This document shows positions 16,045 to 24,062 of a DNA stretch of 52,129 bases, piece by piece. A program made the translations under genes and the position numbers. Each line of letters begins with the position of its first letter. Positions within the stretch are counted from its first letter, which is position 1. This DNA comes from Eubacterium sp. AF22-8LB. Lineage in GTDB: Bacteria > Bacillota_I > Bacilli_A > Erysipelotrichales > Erysipelotrichaceae. The notes beneath the pieces were generated by a model. It was not told where the DNA came from. It did no database searches and saw only the letters and a list, made by a program, of their open reading frames with translations. The stretch spans positions 1 to 52,129 of the forward strand of contig NZ_QRVI01000017.1 of the NCBI RefSeq assembly GCF_003458715.1, given 5' to 3'.

Positions 16045-17736
16045 ATGAAAGAAGAAAAAATTCCTTCATTGACAGAAAAGATTCGCATTTTTGCCCTTGG
16101 CGGATTGGATGAAGATGGAAAAAATTTATTCTGTGTGGAGGTCGATCAATCAATCTATGTGATTGAAGCGGGAATTAAGTTCCCAGATAATAAAGAATCA
16201 TTAGGAATTGAATTTATTATTCAGGATTTTACATATTTAGTTGAAAATAAAGACCGTGTTGCCGCTATTTTTATTACCCATGGTCATGATGATGTTATGG
16301 GTGCTTTACCTTACTTATTAAAACAAGTCCCTTGTGATGTATATACAGCTCCGCTTGCCGTAAAAGAAGTACAGAAAATGATTCGTCAGGAACATATTTC
16401 GGGAGTTCGTGTGCATTCAGTAAAAAGAAATGAAAAAAAGCGTATTGGAAAAAGAAGAATTGTTTTCTTCCCAATTACCCATGCATATCCTGGAACGTTT
16501 GGTCTAGCTATTCAAACGGATCAAGGTTATATTGTGTATTCAGGTGAATTTATTGAAGATTATGATGATTTAGATGATGCGTATAGAGCTGATTTTACAA
16601 CTATTTCTGAAATTGGAAATGAAGGTGTATTGGCTTTATTACAAGAAAGTAAGGGAGCAGAGAGAAGTGGCCATACTTCGCCAAATCATCGTATTGCACC
16701 TAAGCTTTTGCAGGTACTAGAAACACATGAACAAAAGCGAGTATTTGTGAGTGTATATAACCAAAGTGTATATCGTATTCAAGAAATCATTGATTGTTGT
16801 ATGGCAAGTCATCGTAAAATGGTTTTCTATTCAAAAGAATTGCGTGAGCTTGTTGAAAGATTGAAAGATATTGGATATGAGGTCGATCCAACTCTAGTTG
16901 TAGATCCTCAAGATTTTGATAATTCCATGAAAGATGTAGTTGTTATCATTTCAGGACAAGGTAAATCATTATTCAAAACCATCAACAACATTGCCAATAA
17001 TGAATTGGATTCTATTGACTTTGATCAAGATGATGTCATTGTTGTGGCAAGTCCAGTTGTGCCTGGAGTTGAAAATGAATTTAAGAGCATGGAAAATGAC
17101 ATGTATAAAAAAGAGGGTGAAATCATTGTCTTAGACAAGAATGTTTTAAGTATGCACCCTAGTAAAGAAGATTTAAAGATGATGATTTTCCTTACAAAGC
17201 CAAAGTACTATATTCCAATCAAAGGTGAATATCGTTTACTACATATGAACTCACAGATTGCCGTGGAAATGGGATATGATCCAAGTCGTATCATTATCTT
17301 AGATAATGGTCAGGTGGCTACTTTTGAGAATCGTAAATTAGTTTCTTGTTCAATGGAGCTTGAGCTACATGAAACAATGATTGATGGAAAAGAAAACTGG
17401 GATATGGCCGGTGTTGTATTAAAGGATCGTGAAACCTTAAGTACAGATGGTGTAATGATTTTGGCAATTGGTATCAATGCCAAGACAAAAAAGATCATTA
17501 ATGGTCCAGATGTACAAAGTCGTGGATTGATCTACTTGCGTGATGCAGAATACATTACGGGTGATGTTGCCAAAATTATGGAGGATACAATCAACGAGGC
17601 GGTTGAGAATAAAACGTATGATAATTTAGAGACGCGTAATTTGATCCGTGATAAGGTTTCTAAGTATCTTTATAAACAAACCGCAAAGAGACCGATGATT
17701 TTACCGGTTATTCTCGAAATAAACTTAAATAAGTAG
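16045..17736 (+). CDS. rnjB: RNase J family protein, J2-like, with degenerate metal site
   Basis: The 563-residue protein aligns over its full length with RNase J (beta-lactamase fold, beta-CASP, C-terminal domain). Several metal ligands differ from the RNase J consensus. IDAG is IEAG (Glu41). HxHxDH is HGHDDV (79-84, last His is Val84). The TGDF-type motif is SGEF (Glu168). The PVHGEY His is Lys393. His146 is kept. This points to an RNase J2-like subunit, weakly active or inactive, that would pair with a true J1 elsewhere. Its place beside ftsK/spoIIIE matches the rnjB locus of Bacillus. The start is ATG 16045 behind AAAAGGAGA. Confidence 0.88.
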   Translation: MKEEKIPSLTEKIRIFALGGLDEDGKNLFCVEVDQSIYVIEAGIKFPDNKESLGIEFIIQDFTYLVENKDRVAAIFITHGHDDVMGALPYLLKQVPCDVYTAPLAVKEVQKMIRQEHISGVRVHSVKRNEKKRIGKRRIVFFPITHAYPGTFGLAIQTDQGYIVYSGEFIEDYDDLDDAYRADFTTISEIGNEGVLALLQESKGAERSGHTSPNHRIAPKLLQVLETHEQKRVFVSVYNQSVYRIQEIIDCCMASHRKMVFYSKELRELVERLKDIGYEVDPTLVVDPQDFDNSMKDVVVIISGQGKSLFKTINNIANNELDSIDFDQDDVIVVASPVVPGVENEFKSMENDMYKKEGEIIVLDKNVLSMHPSKEDLKMMIFLTKPKYYIPIKGEYRLLHMNSQIAVEMGYDPSRIIILDNGQVATFENRKLVSCSMELELHETMIDGKENWDMAGVVLKDRETLSTDGVMILAIGINAKTKKIINGPDVQSRGLIYLRDAEYITGDVAKIMEDTINEAVENKTYDNLETRNLIRDKVSKYLYKQTAKRPMILPVILEINLNK

Positions 17737-17751
17737 AAAGTGGGGTAGAGT

Positions 17752-20100
17752 ATGGCTAAAGCCAGAAAAAAAACAACACGAAGAAAATCTACGAAAAAGA
17801 AAACACAAACGTCTTGGTTGCACTCAAACTTGTTTCGTTTGTGTTTCCTTATTTGTATGATATTTATTAGTTTTATAGCACTGTTTAAGCTCGGTGTTGT
17901 AGGCTCTTTCTTACATAATTTCTTTGCGTTTTTATTTGGTATCTTGACCAACATACTTTTTGTCGTTGCGATTGGAGTGAGTGGGCTTAAGATTTTTAAT
18001 AAGGATCAACTTCCTATCCGTAAAAGATACCTTTTTGGAGCTATTTTCTTATTGATGGCATTGTGTCTAGGGGCCTCTGTTATCGAATTTAAGCCTGAAC
18101 CAGGAAGCTTTGGATTAAGCTATGTTATGCAACATGCCAAAAACATTATCATTGATGGAATGCCAAGTATGTCAGGGTTATTGGGAGCCTTATTATTTTG
18201 TTTGTTTCAATCTCTATTTGATTATTCAGGTACATATATCATGATTTTATTGTTGGTTGTACTTGGAATCTTAATGTTTGGATATGAGAAGATCATGGGC
18301 TTTGAAAGAAAGCCAAGGAAACAAATGAAGAGTGTGCCTGTTAAGGAAAAACCAGTGTCTATTGATCGTCAAAGCTTTATTTTTGAAGATGAAGATACAA
18401 ATGAATCGAGCTTTCAAATTATTAATGCAGATCCTGTGAAACCAGCACAAATGGATTCGAGCGTGGAAGAGGAAAAAGAAGAGGATGAGCCTTTAATTAT
18501 TGGGGATTTAGAACCAAGAAAACCTAGCTTTATGATGGATGTGGATGAAGAACCAAAGGAAAAAGTGGTTGAGAAAAAAGAAGTACCAGTTGTAAATGAG
18601 GGGATTGTTGAAAAGGCAGAACCCAAACGATATATTCTCGATGAAAATACAGACTTTAAAAACTATAAGCTTCCTAAGTTGAATGTTTTATCAGACATTG
18701 AACGTAAATCAAGATCCAATGTGAATGTCACAACCGCAAAGGAAAAGGGCGAAAAGCTAATTGAAATCTTACATGAGTTTGGTGTAGAGGCAAAGCTTGT
18801 TCAAATTCATATTGGTCCAAGTGTTACAAAGTTTGAAATCAAGCCAGAACTAGGTGTGCGTGTTAATAAAATCAGCAACCTTCAAAATGATATTAAGATG
18901 GGATTGGCGGCCAAGGATATTCGTATTGAAGCACCGATTCCAGGTAAGGCGAGTGTAGGAATTGAAATTCCAAATGTGGAAAAGACAACAGTGCAGATGA
19001 AGGATTTGATGCGTACGATTCCAGATTCTATGAAGGATAAAAAATTATTATTCTGCCTGGGTAAAGATTTGATGGGCAATAATGTTTATGGTGAATTAAA
19101 TCGTATGCCACACTTATTGATTGCAGGTGCTACGGGTAGTGGTAAATCGGTATGTGTGAATGCGATTATTTCATCGATTTTGATGCGAACAAAGCCAGAC
19201 GAAGTTAAATTGGTTTTGATTGATCCTAAAAAGGTTGAGTTTACACCTTATAATGATGTACCACATTTATTATCTCCAGTTATTACGGATGGAGATTTAG
19301 CAAATAAGGCATTGAAGGTCATTGTGGAAATGATGGATCGTCGCTATGATTTGTTTGGCGATTTAGGTGTGCGTAATATTACAGCTTATAATGAGTATGT
19401 TAAAACGCATGAGGACGAGCATTTAAAGGTGTTGCCTCGTATTGTGATTATTATTGATGAGTTGGCCGACTTGATGTTGGTGGCAGCTAAAGAGGTAGAG
19501 GCAAGTATTCAAAGAATTACACAGTTAGCACGTGCAGCGGGTATTCATTTGATTGTCGCAACCCAAAGACCAAGTGTCGATGTCATTACGGGTGTTATTA
19601 AGGCCAATATTCCAAGTCGTATTGCTTTTGCGGTATCTCAGGCCGTTGATTCTAGAACGATTCTAGATCAAGCTGGAGCTGAAAGATTGCTTGGAAATGG
19701 GGATATGTTGTATTTGCCAAATGGTGAAACGAGTCCAAAACGCATTCAAGGTGTATTTATTCAGGATGAAGAGGTTAACCATATTTGTGAATATGTGAAG
19801 TCACAGGCTATGCCTAAGTATGATGATGCCTTTATCCAATTAAAGGATTTACAAAATCAAGGTAATGAAGCAGGTAATGTGACAGCGGATCCTCTATATG
19901 AAGAGGTCAAGCGTTTTGTGATTGGATCAAGAAAGGCAAGTACTTCTTTGATACAAAGAAAATTCTCTGTCGGGTATTCAAGAGCGGCTCGATTAATGGA
20001 TGTTTTGGAGGCCAATGGCATTATTGGACCTGCAAGAGGTAGTAAACCACGTGAAATTTTAGTGCAAAATACTTTAGAAGATGGTACAGATTCTATATAA
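17752..20100 (+). CDS. ftsK: DNA translocase FtsK/SpoIIIE
   Basis: The 782-residue protein has a basic start (KARKKTTRRKSTKKK), four N-terminal membrane segments (about 25-180), an acidic/proline linker (about 190-300), and an FtsK motor with Walker A GATGSGKSVC and Walker B-like IVIIIDELADLM. A C-terminal gamma winged helix (about 715-775) reads polar DNA sequences. It pumps chromosome ends out of the closing septum. The length matches SpoIIIE (about 790). The ATG is 15 nt after the RNase J-like gene, behind AAAGTGGGG. Confidence 0.96.
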   Translation: MAKARKKTTRRKSTKKKTQTSWLHSNLFRLCFLICMIFISFIALFKLGVVGSFLHNFFAFLFGILTNILFVVAIGVSGLKIFNKDQLPIRKRYLFGAIFLLMALCLGASVIEFKPEPGSFGLSYVMQHAKNIIIDGMPSMSGLLGALLFCLFQSLFDYSGTYIMILLLVVLGILMFGYEKIMGFERKPRKQMKSVPVKEKPVSIDRQSFIFEDEDTNESSFQIINADPVKPAQMDSSVEEEKEEDEPLIIGDLEPRKPSFMMDVDEEPKEKVVEKKEVPVVNEGIVEKAEPKRYILDENTDFKNYKLPKLNVLSDIERKSRSNVNVTTAKEKGEKLIEILHEFGVEAKLVQIHIGPSVTKFEIKPELGVRVNKISNLQNDIKMGLAAKDIRIEAPIPGKASVGIEIPNVEKTTVQMKDLMRTIPDSMKDKKLLFCLGKDLMGNNVYGELNRMPHLLIAGATGSGKSVCVNAIISSILMRTKPDEVKLVLIDPKKVEFTPYNDVPHLLSPVITDGDLANKALKVIVEMMDRRYDLFGDLGVRNITAYNEYVKTHEDEHLKVLPRIVIIIDELADLMLVAAKEVEASIQRITQLARAAGIHLIVATQRPSVDVITGVIKANIPSRIAFAVSQAVDSRTILDQAGAERLLGNGDMLYLPNGETSPKRIQGVFIQDEEVNHICEYVKSQAMPKYDDAFIQLKDLQNQGNEAGNVTADPLYEEVKRFVIGSRKASTSLIQRKFSVGYSRAARLMDVLEANGIIGPARGSKPREILVQNTLEDGTDSI

Positions 20101-20126
20101 TAGAATAAGAAAGGAATTAAAACACT

Positions 20127-20555
20127 ATGAATATATTTTTAAAATCAGCAGGAAAACAAGAGGGAGCACCATGTGTTTCAAATATGGTTCAATTAGGTGA
20201 CTTCTTTTATTTAAGTGGGCAAACAGGCCTTGGAGAAAGCATTCAGGAACAAACAATTACAGCAATTAATAAGGTGATTGATGTATTATCAAACTATGGC
20301 TTACAGCTTCACCATGTTGTAAAATTCACTGTATATTTAAAGGATATCAATGATAAGGATGCGTTCTTGGCAACTTTTAAAAACTTTGTGGATGAACCAT
20401 TCCCAGCTTGTACAATCGTAGAAGTATCAAATTTGGCAGATAATGCCACAGTATGCATTGAAGGTTTAGGCGTAAATACACTTCGTCATGAAGAACAGAT
20501 GCAACAATCAAGCTGCTCACATGATTGCTCATCATGTGGTGGAGGATGTCACTAA
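20127..20555 (+). CDS. RidA/YjgF-family protein with Cys-rich C-terminal tail
   Basis: Residues 1-120 form a RidA (YjgF) domain (YLSGQTG, KFTVYLKDIND, PFPACTIVEV). Canonical RidA has PAR at the last site, the Arg that holds the 2-aminoacrylate carboxylate. Here it is PAC (Cys95), so imine deaminase activity is doubtful. A 22-residue tail follows with Cys130, 134, 137 and 141 and His132 and 142, spaced like a metal-binding knuckle. I infer a metal- or redox-linked Rid variant, not a housekeeping deaminase. The gene follows ftsK by 26 nt, with AAGAAAGGAA before the ATG. Confidence 0.82.
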   Translation: MNIFLKSAGKQEGAPCVSNMVQLGDFFYLSGQTGLGESIQEQTITAINKVIDVLSNYGLQLHHVVKFTVYLKDINDKDAFLATFKNFVDEPFPACTIVEVSNLADNATVCIEGLGVNTLRHEEQMQQSSCSHDCSSCGGGCH

Positions 20556-20584
20556 TACACCAGTTAGACTGGTGTATTTTTTTT
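20554..20584 (+). terminator. Strong terminator between convergent genes
   Basis: AATACACCAG (20554-20563) pairs perfectly with CTGGTGTATT (20569-20578), loop TTAGA, with a long T run on the + strand. The end of the opposing comK-like gene lies within it. Confidence 0.92.
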
Positions 20585-20977
20585 AATGTATCGAAATATT
20601 TGTTGCAAGGAATGCTGAATTCTTTTGGGATGTGTACAATCTAGATAAGTTCCATCCTTAAATAGAATGCGACAAAAGGAATCATAATAGGAAACGTGTT
20701 GGATATTCGCATAGTTGATCCATAGACAATTTGGATCTTTTTTTGACTTGTTTGGAAAATAAATTTCCTGCTTTGGAACAGAAACAATGATTGGAATAAA
20801 CTTTTTAACTTTCATTTGATACATGAAGGCCTCTTGTCTTCCTTTTAGACTGGCTCCATTCATTAAGCATTTTTCATTGAAGTATGCGTTTATACTCATA
20901 CTGTTATGGTATTTCTTTTCATTTTCTTTTACTATGCATACTTGACTGGTTTTAAATTCATAATATAAGTAGTTCAT
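20564..20977 (-). CDS. comK: ComK-like competence transcription factor
   Basis: From ATG 20977 the protein has 137 residues (MNYLYYEFKTSQVCIV). The ComK pattern is visible in order: a short beta-rich start, NGASLKGRQEA (ComK SSYxGRKxG region), FIPIIVS, EIYFPNKS, CLWINYANIQ (ComK CxWIS), then FKDGTYLDC. ComK activates DNA-uptake genes in Bacillus. The protein is shorter than B. subtilis ComK (192 residues), lacking much of the C-terminal part. A longer TTG-started frame runs into plsY but crosses the plsY terminator, so I prefer 20977. No ribosome site is obvious, so the start and expression are uncertain. Confidence 0.65.
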   Translation of the reverse strand: MNYLYYEFKTSQVCIVKENEKKYHNSMSINAYFNEKCLMNGASLKGRQEAFMYQMKVKKFIPIIVSVPKQEIYFPNKSKKDPNCLWINYANIQHVSYYDSFCRILFKDGTYLDCTHPKRIQHSLQQIFRYIKKNTPV

Positions 20978-21013
20978 AGTATTAATGATACGGGTTCTAT
21001 GTGAAAAAGACAT

Positions 21014-21043
21014 AAAAAAAAGAAAGTTTCTTAAAAACTTTCT
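21014..21043 (-). terminator. Terminator of plsY
   Basis: On the - strand AGAAAGTTT pairs with AAACTTTCT (arms at 21021-21029 and 21035-21043), followed by eight T. The plsY stop codon is inside the stem. Confidence 0.85.
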
Positions 21044-21656
21044 ATAACCACGAGATTGTATTTTCTGTTCCAGACTTAATTTTTTCAATGTTTGTGCGAT
21101 GTCTGTAAATAACTAGAATTGTCATTAACCAGCTTGCGACAATAACACAGATGTTTTCAACATTTGCACCAAACATAAGAGCTGTGATGTATAGGCTGCT
21201 GGCAATAGCTGCACACATACTTGCTAATGATACATATTTAAAGATGTATAATACGATGATAAACATACCGAATGGGACAAGTAAGTAGCTTGCATCTTGG
21301 AATAGGAAGATGCTTGTAGAAAATAAGAAGCCAAACATTGTACTTACAGCTTTTCCACCGTGGAATTTCGCAAAGATTGGATAACAATGTCCTACACAAC
21401 ATGCAAGTCCTGTCCAGATACCCGCAACTTTAGAGACTTGTGTCGCAATCGCAATGGCCAAGACAACCTTTAATACATCAAACAAGATAACGGAAATACC
21501 AGCTTTTTTTCCTAGAACTCTTCCAGCATTTGTTCCACCTAAATTTCCTGAGCCATATTGGCGTATGTCTGTATGATAGAAAACTTTACCAATAATCAAT
21601 GCGAAGGGTAAAGATCCTAATAAGTAACCTAATAAAATACATAGAATAGTTTTCAT
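21042..21656 (-). CDS. plsY: Acyl-phosphate:glycerol-3-phosphate acyltransferase PlsY
   Basis: The 204-residue membrane protein shows PlsY motifs GYLLGSLPFALIIGK, SGNLGGTNAGRVLGKKAG and KFHGGKAVSTMFG. It has about five to seven transmembrane segments. It adds the first acyl chain to glycerol-3-phosphate, using acyl phosphate from PlsX, starting phospholipid synthesis. The start is ATG 21656 behind GAGGTGG; an upstream GTG lies in that ribosome site. It is divergent from parE, the usual Firmicutes arrangement (plsY next to parE). Confidence 0.93.
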   Translation of the reverse strand: MKTILCILLGYLLGSLPFALIIGKVFYHTDIRQYGSGNLGGTNAGRVLGKKAGISVILFDVLKVVLAIAIATQVSKVAGIWTGLACCVGHCYPIFAKFHGGKAVSTMFGFLFSTSIFLFQDASYLLVPFGMFIIVLYIFKYVSLASMCAAIASSLYITALMFGANVENICVIVASWLMTILVIYRHRTNIEKIKSGTENTISWL

Positions 21657-21728
21657 TTCTTCCACCTCGAAACTTATTTTAGCAGTTTTGATCTACTTAG
21701 TCGAGAATTGGATGAAAAAATTAATGAT

Positions 21729-21752
21729 TTGACATAAATGATGTGGATATAA
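21729..21752 (+). repeat. Direct repeat, left copy
   Basis: A 24-nt segment starting TTGACATA and ending TGTGGATATAA recurs at 22020-22043 with one mismatch. The two copies bracket a decayed gene. Confidence 0.8.
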
Positions 21753-21753
21753 A

Positions 21754-22010
21754 ATGTATGTCGAAAAAGTGGATATTGGAAGTGTTAATTTCAGTAAGAA
21801 AACAATACATCATATTGAAACTCTTTTTGAAGAATTTGGATACAATCAAGTATTTGGCAGAGAAGATGTCATGGATCTTGTTGGATTATAGCGTTTAGCT
21901 GTATCTAAATACTAACTAAATTGTTAGAAGTAGACATAATTGAACCTGTCGCAGGACATGGAAAGGAAAGTATGGGTTTGAGAAAAGGGTATGCAAAACA
22001 TCTTTTTAAT
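21754..22010 (+). pseudogene. Remnant of a Fic/AlbA-type winged-helix protein
   Basis: A 45-codon frame (MYVEKVDIGSVNFSKK to GREDVMDLVGL) starts at 21754 and stops at 21891. After a shift, coding-like sequence resumes near 21918 with KLLEVDIIEPVAGHGK, then shifts again inside the expected GHGKGKY. This GR-DV-L...IIEPV-GHGKGKY pattern resembles the C-terminal winged helix of Fic-type and AlbA-domain regulators. It is a degraded fragment with no working frame. The 480-nt gap between plsY and parE holds only this remnant, the two direct repeats and the parE promoter. Confidence 0.6.
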
Positions 22011-22019
22011 TTTAATAAA

Positions 22020-22043
22020 TTGACATATATGATGTGGATATAA
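22020..22043 (+). repeat. Direct repeat, right copy
   Basis: Second copy of the 24-nt repeat at 21729-21752 (23 of 24 identical), 291 nt downstream of the first. Confidence 0.8.
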
Positions 22044-22099
22044 GAAGTATATTCAATGGTAGATTTAACAGGAATTTATGTGCACTTTTTTTGATTTGT

Positions 22100-22108
22100 T
22101 GATATAAT
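22100..22108 (+). promoter_or_regulatory. Extended -10 promoter of parE
   Basis: TGATATAAT lies 28 nt before the parE ATG. No good -35 is visible. Confidence 0.6.
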
Positions 22109-22136
22109 AAAAATTACGTTGGAAAGTAGGGATAGT

Positions 22137-24062
22137 ATGCCAAAACAACAATATAATGAAAATAGTATCGTTATTTTAGAGGGTTTGGATGCCGTTAGAA
22201 AGCGTCCAGGTATGTATATAGGATCTACGGATTCAAAGGGTCTGCATCACCTTGTTTGGGAAATTGTAGACAATGCGATTGATGAAGCCTTAAATGGATA
22301 TGGTAATGAAATTGCGATCACATTAGAAAAAGATGGCAGCGTCACTGTAGAAGATCATGGGCGTGGAATGCCTGTTGGAAAGCATAAATCGGGAGTGAGC
22401 ACACTTCAAGTTATCTTTACCATTCTGCATGCAGGTGGAAAATTTACTAGTCATGGAGGCTATACAAGTGCTGGAGGATTACATGGTGTAGGTGCCAGTG
22501 TTGTAAATGCACTTTGTACATGGTGTAAGGTGACCGTTCATGATGGGAAAAATATATGGAGTATGACATTTGAAGATGGGGGAAGTAAGATTGGAAAGCT
22601 TGAAAAAGTAGGAAAGACCAATCGTACAGGAAGTACTGTTTCTTTTAAACCGGATCCATCTATTTTTAAATCGGTTCATTTCTCTTATTCAACCATTTGT
22701 GAACGAGCACAGGAGGATGCCTTTTTATTAAAAGGGTTAAAAATGATTGTGCGTGATAAACGTAAGGAAGAAAGAGAAGTGATCTATCAATATGAAGATG
22801 GATTAAAGGCTTTTATTGAAGAAGTGAATCAAGATCATACGCCAATGCACGATTCAATTAGCTTCAGAGGAGAAAGTAATCAAATTGTAGTGGAGGGATG
22901 CTTCCAATATACAGATGAGTATCAGGAAAATATTTTTTCTTTCACAAATATGGTTCGTACTCGTGATGGAGGTTCACATGAAACAGGAGCGAAACAAGCC
23001 TTCACAAAAGTCTTCAATGAATATGCTCGTAAAAATGGGTTCTTAAAGGAAAAAGATAAAGGCTTTGATGGAAATGATGTTAGAGAAGGATTAACACTTG
23101 TCATCAATTTAACGATTCCTGAAGATTATCTTCAATTTGAGGGTCAGACAAAAGAAAAGTTGGGGACACCAGAGGCGAAACCGGCTACGGAAACGGTTGT
23201 ATCAGAAAATCTTCGTTATTTCTTAGAGGAGAATAAAGAAATCGCAAATGCCTTAGTTCGAAAAATCATTAAGGCAGCGCAAGCACGTAATGCAGCTCGT
23301 AAAGCTCGTGCGGATATTCGTAATGGAAAGGGCAAGAACCGTTCAGAAAGAGTTTTATCTGGAAAGCTTGCATCTGCACAAAGTAAGGATGCTAGAAGAA
23401 AAGAGTTATACTTAGTCGAAGGGGATTCTGCCGGTGGTTCTGCAAAGCAGGGACGTGATTCTAAATATCAGGCGATTTTGCCTTTGCGTGGTAAAGTATT
23501 AAATACAGAAAAGGCAAGTCTTGAAGCTATTGAAAAGAATGAAGAATTAAATACTATTATTCATGCTTTAGGAGCCGGAGTAGGTGCTAATTTTACGGCA
23601 GAGGATTCTAACTATTATAAGGTTATTATTATGACCGATGCCGATGATGATGGGGCACACATTCAAAATTTATTATTAACATTCTTCTATCGTTATATGC
23701 GCGATTTAATTACACATGAAATGTTGTATATTGCGCTTCCACCACTTTATCGTATTGCGAAAGGTGGAAAAGAATATTATTTATATACGAATGAAGAATT
23801 AGATGAGAAAAAAGCTGAATTGAAGAATGGCTATACCATTACTCGATATAAAGGTCTTGGTGAAATGAATGCCACACAGCTATGGGATACGACAATGAAT
23901 CCTGAATCAAGAACATTACTTTGTGTGACGATTGAAAATGCGATGATGGCAGAAAAACGTGTAACAGAGTTAATGGGTGACAAAGCGGAGCTTCGTCGTA
24001 ATTGGATCGAAGATAATGTCGTGTTTACATTAGAGGATGATTATAAGGAGGTAAGTGCGTGA
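22137..24062 (+). CDS. parE: DNA topoisomerase IV subunit B (ParE)
   Basis: The 641-residue GHKL ATPase subunit shows KRPGMYIGSTDSKGLHHLV, the ATP lid GGLHGVGASVVNAL, the Toprim motifs EGDSAGGSAKQGRD and DADDDGAHI, and PLRGKVLN. The STDSKGLHHL form is typical of ParE, not GyrB, and it partners the ParC encoded next. Topoisomerase IV unlinks daughter chromosomes. The start is ATG 22137 with GGG upstream; a TTG at 22119 is less likely. It overlaps parC by 4 nt. Confidence 0.94.
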   Translation: MPKQQYNENSIVILEGLDAVRKRPGMYIGSTDSKGLHHLVWEIVDNAIDEALNGYGNEIAITLEKDGSVTVEDHGRGMPVGKHKSGVSTLQVIFTILHAGGKFTSHGGYTSAGGLHGVGASVVNALCTWCKVTVHDGKNIWSMTFEDGGSKIGKLEKVGKTNRTGSTVSFKPDPSIFKSVHFSYSTICERAQEDAFLLKGLKMIVRDKRKEEREVIYQYEDGLKAFIEEVNQDHTPMHDSISFRGESNQIVVEGCFQYTDEYQENIFSFTNMVRTRDGGSHETGAKQAFTKVFNEYARKNGFLKEKDKGFDGNDVREGLTLVINLTIPEDYLQFEGQTKEKLGTPEAKPATETVVSENLRYFLEENKEIANALVRKIIKAAQARNAARKARADIRNGKGKNRSERVLSGKLASAQSKDARRKELYLVEGDSAGGSAKQGRDSKYQAILPLRGKVLNTEKASLEAIEKNEELNTIIHALGAGVGANFTAEDSNYYKVIIMTDADDDGAHIQNLLLTFFYRYMRDLITHEMLYIALPPLYRIAKGGKEYYLYTNEELDEKKAELKNGYTITRYKGLGEMNATQLWDTTMNPESRTLLCVTIENAMMAEKRVTELMGDKAELRRNWIEDNVVFTLEDDYKEVSA

